From the NCBI GenBank assembly GCA_003542575.1, contig DPKJ01000014.1, positions 238,566 to 302,565 on the forward strand: a DNA stretch of 64,000 nt, written 5' to 3'. Below the pieces are notes generated by a model, which had not been told where the DNA came from, made no database searches, and saw nothing but the letters and a program-made list of their open reading frames with translations. A program made the translations under genes and the position numbers. The first letter of the stretch is position 1, and each line of letters opens with the position of its first letter. This document shows positions 8,401 to 14,922 of the stretch, one piece after another. The DNA comes from Rikenellaceae bacterium. GTDB taxonomy: Bacteria > Bacteroidota > Bacteroidia > Bacteroidales > UBA932.

Positions 8401-9221
8401 GTAGAGAAGTCTTGAAAGACAATTGGAGCTTAAATATTGTTGCAACCATTGCAGCAGGTATTAAATCAAAAGATGAAACATATGATGAATATAACGAATT
8501 AAACAATTCTTCACTTTCTTTATGCAAAAGAACAAGATGTGCAAGAATGAAATCAGGAAATGTAAAATATTGGGAGTTGCAATTTTCTGAAACCTCTAAT
8601 AATCTTTTTACGCTTCTTGTGTTTTTCACATGGGCAACTCCAAAGGTAATTGTACAGTTATTGCCTTTAATTTCACAAATACTAAAGTCTTTAGATTCCG
8701 AAAAACTAACATTACTGTCTAATGCGTTATCTAGTACTACTAATAATTCCACCTTTGAAAAGTCTCAACACATATATATCATAACAGAAATTGAAAATAA
8801 AGAAATTGAAGATATTCTGAAATATATTTTATCTCTAAGATTTAATGAGGAGAATAGACATAAATTTATATACAATCATATTAGTAATTTTAGTGGCATT
8901 TTAGAAGAAGCTAAGAAAATTAAATTCCAATATTTATTAGGGGCGTTTTTTAAAGACCCTACTAATACTGCTATTTTATTTGAAATTAAAAAAGCATATA
9001 AGGAAACTTCTCAATATGATGAAAGAAGATATTATAGTTATCGTATGTCTGAACCAATTAATTTGCCGTATGGTATTGCACAGACAATCATGAAGGAATG
9101 TAAGGAATACCCAATTGTTATAAGTTCTTTAGCAGAAAAAACATGCAGACTATATGCCAATGAGAAATTTAAAGCTGTTGGAGAAACTGCAAAAAATGAA
9201 AAATGGTTTGAAGGAAACTAA
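5466..9221 (+). CDS. Nuclease-NACHT NTPase (STAND-type putative antiphage protein)
   Basis: The 1251-residue product has three parts. Residues 1-150 look like a PD-(D/E)xK/Mrr-type nuclease: an acidic helix (E12, E15), GGRD with D41, and QVK at 58-60. Residues 270-430 form a NACHT NTPase: P-loop GGPGQGKST (276-284), Walker B FVFDGFDE (387-394), and TSRP (427-430). The winged-helix-like linker is followed by about 600 residues of alpha-helical sequence without recognisable repeats, probably the sensor. NACHT and Avs-type STAND proteins with N-terminal nucleases recognise phage proteins and then cleave DNA; that this one does so is inference. It is very AT-rich compared with floA, stands alone, and is bounded by attC-like sites at 5320-5432 and 9232-9362. 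It could also be a type II-like restriction ATPase, but NACHT geometry fits better. Confidence 0.8.
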   Translation: MDYLYENLGDERFQEFCSCLISKEFPNIQAFPVGQPDGGRDSIVFQMNSTIKEFIVFQVKFVRNPNEDRDIHKWLTSTIEGEVEKIDKLIPKGAIRYYLLTNVRGTAHLDKGSKDKVNRILEENIKIPSICWWRDDLSIMFEKDPLFKWSFPAILNGQDVLNAVLFESLNENKERRESVIKAYLVDQYEADNEVKFKQIDLQNRLLNLFTDVPIRVKKYNEKNKALRYTLGSLDYQRRIPVNDDNLYLEDRNDVGAAEFLLHPKVQSEIERILLEGGPGQGKSTIAQYICQVHRARLLNKSNDIDLLPKNIKNTPVRLPIKIDLRDISNWVEKKNPYQGILSQEYFENIWKNSLESFIVGHIFYHSKLEEFTSSDFIAICKLSPMLFVFDGFDEIANIRVRSEVIEFINKGITRIAANSKSIQIIITSRPAAFSDTVGFSIDNYPHFELTDITLPIINDYVEKWIKASKLDTRDANELRKLIKDKLEMPHLKDLAKSPMQLAIFISLLRTKGQSLPNKRTALYDSYIELFFDRESEKNKLIRDKRDLIIAIHQYLAWVLHSEAELYKNNGSIHIADLNLRLKEYLEKEGHDTSIADQLFDVMKERVCALVSRVQGTFEFEVQPLREYFCAKHLYKSAPHSSAGSVKNGTKPDRLHAILRNFYWQNVVRFFAGCADAGELDMIIQELKELQTDELLKYTNYPRIITSQILSDYVFSQKPLKLKDVVQIIVDGINIGNIIDQDRRFASNEPLLLPNECGRVELIKECFSQLSKFPNSDYSYDLIGIINNNPLNNSENWLEFLPLIKGEQLTTWLEYAYKMQLIYKIDEDILYRILNEGDIIQTKKRIQILLNGNRLEVIDKDIDLKNILYSGILNNELSVFRRNNPVHSLNFLTLILHPYILSSFLSNEEMNATFINYFNHFIDRHSKTKNTSKLITEFIVSDDIDRTIQALSNSLNSLFNYPIANFKNNIEPWDILVENCREVLKDNWSLNIVATIAAGIKSKDETYDEYNELNNSSLSLCKRTRCARMKSGNVKYWELQFSETSNNLFTLLVFFTWATPKVIVQLLPLISQILKSLDSEKLTLLSNALSSTTNNSTFEKSQHIYIITEIENKEIEDILKYILSLRFNEENRHKFIYNHISNFSGILEEAKKIKFQYLLGAFFKDPTNTAILFEIKKAYKETSQYDERRYYSYRMSEPINLPYGIAQTIMKECKEYPIVISSLAEKTCRLYANEKFKAVGETAKNEKWFEGN

Positions 9222-9231
9222 AACAACGAAA

Positions 9232-9362
9232 CGCTAACAAGCGGTATAAAACATTGGGGATTAAGTGGTTATGCAAGCGTTCTGCCCCGCATCAAGTTCG
9301 GTGTAACTGGACAGGATAGTAGCCCGCAATCCCCAACGATTTCATACCGCCAACCGTTGGCG
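9232..9362 (+). repeat. attC-like integron recombination site A
   Basis: R'' CGCTAAC (9232-9238) pairs fully with R' GTTGGCG (9356-9362), allowing one G-T wobble. Inside, the left arm GCGGTAT...TGGGGATT (9241-9262) pairs with AATCCCC...ATACCGC (9328-9350), with one unpaired base, around a variable middle of about 65 bases. This is the folded architecture of attC sites of the large (VCR-like) size. It starts 11 bases after the NACHT stop and ends 19 bases before the next ATG, as expected for cassettes. Confidence 0.65.
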
Positions 9363-9380
9363 GGAATTAAAAAAAACGAC

Positions 9381-9887
9381 ATGGATAAGGATGAGATGGA
9401 ATTAGAAAAGTATAAAATTGCAATAGACTTATTAAAATACGAAGGTGTAATGTTATGGCAGATTATGTCTGCATATATGATTGTAAATACGGTTTTCCTT
9501 GGATTTATTTCGCAAGCTGCATTTAAGGATTATAAAGATTATACATTCCATTATGACCCGATTTGTTTCCTTGCAGGCATATTTGGATTAATCTTAATTG
9601 TACCATGGTTAGGAACATTCTTACGTAATTCTGATTATTACCATTTTCGAATGGCTCAATCAAAGAAAGTTGAGCCTGATGGTTGGTGTTTATTAAGAGA
9701 TAATGGTGAAGATTTTGCAAAGGGTAGAGAGGTGCAAATTGAGGGTAAAAGATATCAAATAGTCTGTTTAGGTCGATTAATGAGAAATAAGCGAGCCGTA
9801 TACTGGATGATAGCCCTATTTGGGATTATATATAGTATTTTGATTATTTTATTTGGCCCATGGTGGCCAATTCAAATTTTAAAATAA
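9381..9887 (+). CDS. Cassette membrane protein, unknown function
   Basis: The 168-residue product starts at the ATG at 9381; an in-frame TTG at 9357 lies inside the attC-like site and is rejected. It has hydrophobic segments at about residues 25-43 ('VMLWQIMSAYMIVNTVFLGFI'), 58-75 ('FLAGIFGLILIVPWLGTFL') and 140-160, with a soluble loop between the second and third. It resembles small integral membrane proteins of the RipA-like type carried on cassettes (from memory, weak). The stop is 6 bases from the next start, so the two genes form one cassette between attC-like sites A and B. Confidence 0.6.
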   Translation: MDKDEMELEKYKIAIDLLKYEGVMLWQIMSAYMIVNTVFLGFISQAAFKDYKDYTFHYDPICFLAGIFGLILIVPWLGTFLRNSDYYHFRMAQSKKVEPDGWCLLRDNGEDFAKGREVQIEGKRYQIVCLGRLMRNKRAVYWMIALFGIIYSILIILFGPWWPIQILK

Positions 9888-9893
9888 GCGTTT

Positions 9894-10292
9894 ATGAGCG
9901 ACGAAATAAATGATGTTTATCTAAAAGTTGATCGCCTCTTTAAACTAGGATTAAAGGCTCAAATCAAAGGTTCGGAATTATCATTTAATAGATTCTTGCA
10001 TGTTGATGATTTAGTACAAGAAAAGAAATACTATGTTTTAATTATTAATAATAAGGGTCTTCATTTTAATGATTTGAGTGGGTTATATGTCGGATTGATT
10101 AAGATTATTGAACAGGAATTGGATAAGATTAAAAATGAGATTGATAATTACGAACATCATAAAATGCATGATTTGACATACGATGAAACATTTGTTAATT
10201 ATGAGCTTGAAGGATTAGGTTATCGAGAATGCAAATTACATAAAATTATCGAACAAATAGAAAAGAATAAAACAAGGAAAATTAATTACTGA
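9894..10292 (+). CDS. Cassette protein, unknown function
   Basis: The 132-residue product is acidic/helical with no signal peptide, membrane segment or recognised motif. The segment 'LVQEKKYYVLIINNKGLHFND' may form a small beta core and the C-terminal half is coiled ('IIEQELDKIKNEIDNYE'). It starts 6 bases after the membrane-protein gene and its TGA stop overlaps the R'' core of attC-like site B. The tight packing suggests a two-component cassette in which this cytosolic partner works with the membrane protein; that is inference. Confidence 0.55.
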   Translation: MSDEINDVYLKVDRLFKLGLKAQIKGSELSFNRFLHVDDLVQEKKYYVLIINNKGLHFNDLSGLYVGLIKIIEQELDKIKNEIDNYEHHKMHDLTYDETFVNYELEGLGYRECKLHKIIEQIEKNKTRKINY

Positions 10293-10420
10293 CAACACAC
10301 AATATTGCCAATAAGGGTTTCAGAGGTATAAGAAGGGTTTTACCCCCGATTCTACGTTTCGTATAATTGGATAGAAAATCGCTCTCAAACCCTTACTGGC
10401 CTCACTATCATGCGTTAGTA
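10287..10420 (+). repeat. attC-like integron recombination site B
   Basis: R'' TACTGAC (10287-10293) pairs with R' GTTAGTA (10414-10420) with one G-T wobble. The inner arm GCCAATAAGGGTTTCAGAG (10307-10325) pairs with CTCTCAAACCCTTACTGGC (10382-10400) at 17 of 19 positions. The size (134 bp) is close to site A (131 bp) although the sequence differs, which is a hallmark of attC sites. R'' overlaps the upstream stop codon. Confidence 0.65.
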
Positions 10421-10444
10421 GTATTTATAATTCAACAATAAACT

Positions 10445-11065
10445 ATGAACGAAAAGGATAAGAATGAAATTTTATCATTAAGTCAAGACTTAGGCGAATT
10501 AGCATTAGACAGTATATTAAAAGATGGTTTGTTTAAAGACCTACCTCTAATTGGCTCTGTTTTTTCAGTTAGCAAGTTATTACTATCTGTAAATGATAGA
10601 ATGCTATTAGTTAGGCTAATACACTTTATTAATGACTTAAATTTAAAAACTCAAGAAGAAATTGATGATTTTAAAGCGAAATTCTTTAAGAATGAAGATT
10701 ACTCCAAAATTGGATCAAAGCTATTACTTATAATAGAGAAAGCTGATAGTGCCACAAAAATCAAATGGCTTGCAAAATGTTTAAGGTTATTCATTGATCA
10801 AGAAATTGATAAAAAACATTTTTTACGCATGTCTTCAATTATTAATTCAGCTTATACTGAAGATGTTGAAAAAATATCAATTTTCAATAAGCGAGCTGAA
10901 ATTACATCCTTTAATGATCTAATTGAAACATACATTCTTGATCACTTATTTTCTTTAGGACTTCTTGAAAGTCATGGATTTGATGGTGGTACTAATGGGG
11001 AAAATTCAGGGACTATTTATGCATTAAATGAATTCGGATGTATTATGAATCAAAAAATTGTATAA
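10445..11065 (+). CDS. Cassette protein of unknown function
   Basis: The 206-residue product follows attC-like site B by 24 bases, as a cassette gene would. An amphipathic to hydrophobic stretch at about residues 36-62 ('LPLIGSVFSVSKLLLSVNDRMLLVRLIHFI') could associate with membranes or pack as a helical bundle. The C-terminal 50 residues look like a winged-helix end with a glycine-rich hairpin ('ESHGFDGGTNGENSGTIYALNEFG'). I do not recognise the family. Base composition is as AT-rich as its neighbours. No clear attC-like site follows it before 11193. Confidence 0.6.
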   Translation: MNEKDKNEILSLSQDLGELALDSILKDGLFKDLPLIGSVFSVSKLLLSVNDRMLLVRLIHFINDLNLKTQEEIDDFKAKFFKNEDYSKIGSKLLLIIEKADSATKIKWLAKCLRLFIDQEIDKKHFLRMSSIINSAYTEDVEKISIFNKRAEITSFNDLIETYILDHLFSLGLLESHGFDGGTNGENSGTIYALNEFGCIMNQKIV

Positions 11066-11192
11066 ACTACCGCTAAAACGGAGTATAGTCCAGCCCCCGG
11101 ATAGGACTGCAGAGCCTATCATTAGGTAGACAATACCCCCAATCTGTTATAGGCTAGGCAAAAATGCATCCAGAATCTAATAGAGCAAAGTA

Positions 11193-13610
11193 ATGTCAAA
11201 AACTAAAAAAGAAAAACCATATCAAATTGAACTGGATAAAGCTTGGAAAGAATTTGGAGAAAATAATTTTGAAAATGCATCCAATATAGCTAACAAAATT
11301 ATTACTGAGTACTCAGATGCAATTGGAGCATTTGCCCTAATTGCTCATATTGATTTTGAGAATAATAAATATGAAGAGGCAGTTAACAAGTTTAAGAATT
11401 GCCTTAACTTGGATAAAGAGCAAAAAAATCATGGGTATTTTTATTATTGGATTGGTCGCATATATGATTATTATGATTTTGATTCAAAAAATTCAATATA
11501 CGATAGAGATAAAGCAAATGATTTTTTTGCAAAAGCTTTAGAACATAACAATTATCCGCCCGATTTAATATTAAGGGTCTTAAGAAATAAGACAAATTCT
11601 GAAGAAGAAATACTCTTATTAAGGGGAGTCAAAGAATTTCCAGATTTCATGACATTTTATGCCCAACTTTTTAGTAATTCTAAGATTGAAAATAATGAGA
11701 GTTTACTTGAAATTCTAAAAGAAGGATATAACAATACGAAAAGCTACACTATAGGATTTTTGATTGGAAAGTATTATGAAGAAAATCAAAAATATGATGA
11801 AGCAATTACAAACTATAAAATTTGTTTAAATGCAATATCAAACGACTCTGAGAAAAAATATTTTTATCACAGTTTAGGTTCTACATATTTTAAAAGTGAA
11901 AAGTTTGATGAGTCCCTTGAGTTTTATGGAAAGGCATCTGATACAGATAATGGTATTTTTTCAACGATTTCGATATTTCAAGCTTCCTACATATGCTTAT
12001 TACAGAATAATAAAAGTCAAGCAATTGAATATTTTGAAAAGCTTAGAATAAAAGAAGGCTTTTTTCAAATTGACCTAAATGATAATTTGGTATGGTTAGA
12101 AAGTGAATACCCGACAGACATTGGACACATTATTGATTTTAAGATTTTTGAAAAAAAGCTGAGAGAATTAAGAAAAGAAATAAATGACGAGAGTAAAGAT
12201 ATAGTAAGTCAGGTACTCGTCGTAATACTTAAAAATAATAGTAAATTTTATGATCGGTTTAGAATTTTAAAGCAACTTGTTAATGATTATTCTCGAGACT
12301 ATATAGTTGATGAGTATATAGATTCATATTCTGACTACTTTGAATATCTTAAAGAATCAAAAAAAGGCATTGAAAGTCTATACTCAAACTTAATTGATGA
12401 TATATCTAATTCATTTTTAATTAAACAGAAACTCGTTTCAAGTTATACCTTAAAATCTATTATTAAACATCTATTTTCAAAAGAAGATTTTGGGAAAATT
12501 ACACGTATTGGTAATCTACTGAACCCAGACGAAATTTCAAAAGTTGGTTTTTGGTTTGATTTAGCATATTCGTTTGGAGAAACTGGAGACAAATTGAATG
12601 CACGTAAAGCATATGATATTGCAATTGAAATTAACCCAGAATCTAGTGCTTCATATAACAACCTTAGTATTATCTATGAAAAGAATGAGGAATTTAGTGA
12701 AGCATTAAGATGTATCAGTGAGGCAAGAAAACTAGAGCCAGATAAGGAATTATACGAACGTAATTTCAACAGAATAAAGCAACTAGTAAATGAAGATAAT
12801 CAAAGGAAATTAGAATTTGAGAAATCGACAAGTAATCTGGAAAATGAAACAGACTTTGCAATATCAAAGTTGAGTTATTTTATTAATAATATTAAATCGG
12901 ATTCAAATTATACGAATAACAGTATTCCAATTGCAAATTGGATGTTTCCCAAATTAATTGGTGCTAATAGAGAACTTGCCAATTCACTAAAGGAACAATG
13001 GCTAGATAAAGGATATATTATCAAAACTAATGAAAGGACAGAAAATAAAGTGTTTTTTTATTTTCTAAATCCTTTTATTGAAAATGCTATTGAAAAAATA
13101 AATGCTTGTAAATTAGATGAAAAATGGGTTAATGGATTTTCTGCTATAACTAAAGATATGTTGGAAGAAATTAACTATCCTGATAATATTTTAAGAATAT
13201 CAAAAATCAATAAAAAATACAGAGGTTTTATTTTGAGGGATTATAAGGAACTATGTATAAATTATCTTCTTAAAAATGAGAAAGCAACCTTAATTCTTGC
13301 AGGTTCATTAACAGAATATTTGTTGACATATTATTGCGAGAAAAAGAAGATACAAAGTATTTCTTATTTATCTCCGAAAGGAAGTTCGATTACTAAAAAG
13401 CTATATGACTGTGTATTGGATGATTTAATAAAATACTTTGAAGCTGAAAGCATCTTAAAATCTGATTTTTTTCATTTGAATAACTTAGCGAGAATATATA
13501 GAAATTATGTTCACCCAGGGAAAGAACTTAGAGATTCGGATGAATTAAGTATAAACAAGGCAAAAATATGTTTTATTGGGGTGTCAGAATTAATAAAAAA
13601 AATAGTGTGA
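11193..13610 (+). CDS. TPR-repeat protein with C-terminal HEPN-like domain
   Basis: The 805-residue product has TPR-like helix pairs over residues 10-290 ('AIGAFALIAHIDFENNKYEEAVNKFKNC', 'KYYEENQKYDEAITNYKICL', 'LGSTYFKSEKFDESLEFYGKA') and again at about 450-530. The last 130 residues resemble HEPN domains: helices with 'ATLILAGSLTEYLLTYY' followed by RIYRNYVHP, giving the R-x6-H ribonuclease motif at R767 and H774. HEPN domains in abortive-infection systems act as RNases; TPRs often sense or scaffold. A role in phage-induced growth arrest is inference from domain content and neighbours. Very AT-rich. No partner gene overlaps it. Confidence 0.7.
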   Translation: MSKTKKEKPYQIELDKAWKEFGENNFENASNIANKIITEYSDAIGAFALIAHIDFENNKYEEAVNKFKNCLNLDKEQKNHGYFYYWIGRIYDYYDFDSKNSIYDRDKANDFFAKALEHNNYPPDLILRVLRNKTNSEEEILLLRGVKEFPDFMTFYAQLFSNSKIENNESLLEILKEGYNNTKSYTIGFLIGKYYEENQKYDEAITNYKICLNAISNDSEKKYFYHSLGSTYFKSEKFDESLEFYGKASDTDNGIFSTISIFQASYICLLQNNKSQAIEYFEKLRIKEGFFQIDLNDNLVWLESEYPTDIGHIIDFKIFEKKLRELRKEINDESKDIVSQVLVVILKNNSKFYDRFRILKQLVNDYSRDYIVDEYIDSYSDYFEYLKESKKGIESLYSNLIDDISNSFLIKQKLVSSYTLKSIIKHLFSKEDFGKITRIGNLLNPDEISKVGFWFDLAYSFGETGDKLNARKAYDIAIEINPESSASYNNLSIIYEKNEEFSEALRCISEARKLEPDKELYERNFNRIKQLVNEDNQRKLEFEKSTSNLENETDFAISKLSYFINNIKSDSNYTNNSIPIANWMFPKLIGANRELANSLKEQWLDKGYIIKTNERTENKVFFYFLNPFIENAIEKINACKLDEKWVNGFSAITKDMLEEINYPDNILRISKINKKYRGFILRDYKELCINYLLKNEKATLILAGSLTEYLLTYYCEKKKIQSISYLSPKGSSITKKLYDCVLDDLIKYFEAESILKSDFFHLNNLARIYRNYVHPGKELRDSDELSINKAKICFIGVSELIKKIV

Positions 13611-13708
13611 CAAACCCAGCCCATAAAATCGCATATAGCCAATTTATAGAGCTACACAGCATTTAGAGTGATAAATATAATTAACTAATAAAACTAAAAA
13701 TTATCCTT

Positions 13709-14341
13709 ATGAGAAATTCTAAATTGATTTTAATACTCTTTCTCCTTTCCGTTTTTTCACTAGATGGATTTGCTCAAAAAACAGAAACTGATTGGGAAAA
13801 AGTAATAGTAACAAGAAATAGTGATGATGTTAAAGGTCTAAAAAGATCTGGAGATGTAAGCGCTGTAACGAGTATGGTATTGGGAAAGCAATCAAAATTA
13901 AGAAAAGAAACAACTATTAAAATCAAAAAAGAGGCAGCAAAGATTGGAGCATCAATTGTCTTGATTTCGTCAGATGAATTTGCAATGACTCCAATTAACA
14001 ATGTTAATATGGTAGGTGTTGCCTTTTTTCTGGATAACAAAAATGATTCTTTGACAAATAATGTTCCAATTAACAATCAAAAAATAACGGAAACAGATTG
14101 GAAAAAGGTTATTATTACTCTCAATAAAGATGAAATAGTTGGCTACACAAGAGTTGGTGATATAAGTGCCGAAACAAGTAAATTATATGGGAAACAATCA
14201 AAATTGAGAGAAGAAACGACTATTAAAATTAAAAAGGAGGCAGCAAAGATTGGAGCATCAATTGTATTGATTTCAGTTGATGAATTTGCTGCAACACCGA
14301 TCAATAATGTTAATATGGTAGGAGTTGCATATACAAAATAA
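13709..14341 (+). CDS. Exported protein with a duplicated ~95-residue domain
   Basis: The 210-residue product has a signal peptide ending at about FAQ (residues 1-22) and then two copies of one domain (about 26-108 and 128-209). Each copy runs 'TDW(E/K)KVI(V/I)T...G..R.GD(V/I)SA.TS...GKQSKLR.ETTIKIKKEAAKIGASIVLIS'. The middle of the two copies is almost identical at DNA level (around 13930-13970 and 14235-14275), so the duplication is recent. The 'KEAAKIGASIVLI' part resembles small envelope-stress type domains (RcsF/DUF4156-like), only weakly. It lies in the AT-rich cassette block and is followed by an attC-like hairpin. Confidence 0.65.
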   Translation: MRNSKLILILFLLSVFSLDGFAQKTETDWEKVIVTRNSDDVKGLKRSGDVSAVTSMVLGKQSKLRKETTIKIKKEAAKIGASIVLISSDEFAMTPINNVNMVGVAFFLDNKNDSLTNNVPINNQKITETDWKKVIITLNKDEIVGYTRVGDISAETSKLYGKQSKLREETTIKIKKEAAKIGASIVLISVDEFAATPINNVNMVGVAYTK

Positions 14342-14345
14342 TCTG

Positions 14346-14480
14346 GCGCAACATCGCGTACGCGTATACAACATTGGGGTTAAAAAAGGCTAAAATAATA
14401 GTACTTATCCCAATCAGCGCTTTTATCAGCAGTTAGAACGAGGCTCACAATACCCAATGTTTCATTATAGCAGAAGTTTT
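14346..14480 (+). repeat. Degenerate attC-like hairpin C
   Basis: The left arm GTATACAACATTGGGGTT (14364-14381) pairs with AATACCCAATGTTTCATTATAG (about 14449-14470), with a perfect 8-bp heart ACATTGGG/CCCAATGT. The outer R''/R' cores are not clean. The arm sequence ACATTGGGG is shared with site A, suggesting the same family in decay. Confidence 0.4.
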
Positions 14481-14501
14481 AAATATGTTTCAAATTAAAA
14501 A

Positions 14502-14663
14502 ATGACAAACCAATCACTTCGAGAAGAATTTAAAATTAAAAACCAAAATGCAGCTATTGCGTCAAAAATAATTCGAGATTCTTTAGAAGAAAGAGTAATT
14601 CAAGAAGATGGGCCAGAAAGTAAATCAAGAAAATATGTTAGTTATATACCAATATGGGCATAA
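14502..14663 (+). pseudogene. C-terminal fragment of an AlbA_2/RecG-like ATP-binding regulator
   Basis: A 53-residue reading frame 'NQSLREEFKI...IIRDSLEERVIQEDGPESKSRKYVSYIPIWA' ends with the pattern that closes many AlbA_2-domain putative transcriptional regulators (winged helix, then KSRKY..Y.P.WA). An in-frame stop at 14496-14498 lies just before the ATG, so the rest of the protein is gone. It could instead be a stand-alone winged-helix peptide. The 14664-14922 stretch after it shows no supported gene. Confidence 0.5.
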
Positions 14664-14922
14664 AATCTTATTTGATGGTTATTTGATTATCCGAACCAAA
14701 CTCTTGCAAATATTACTGAATATCAATCATATATTATTTGAAGGTTATTTGACAACAACCAATTTATACCAGTTAGCAACAAGCAATATGATCAATGGAG
14801 AGGGACAGTGACTCTTCCCACAATGGGCCACTATCTCTTACCTACAATAACATATTTAACAAAAAACACAAATCCAGCCAATCCCTCGTGATATAGAAAT
14901 AATTTTTAACACCGATAACACC

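Noticed and set aside
9357..9383. TTG start at 9357 for the cassette membrane protein
   Set aside because: It lies inside the R' core of attC-like site A; the ATG at 9381 is a better start.
11066..11192. An attC site between the 206-residue protein gene and the TPR-HEPN gene
   Set aside because: Only a short AGCCTAT/ATAGGCT pair is present; no R''/R' cores and no long stem.
14608..14811. A 67-codon frame after the AlbA_2 tail
   Set aside because: It overlaps the recognisable tail in another frame and has no promoter or homologue-like pattern.
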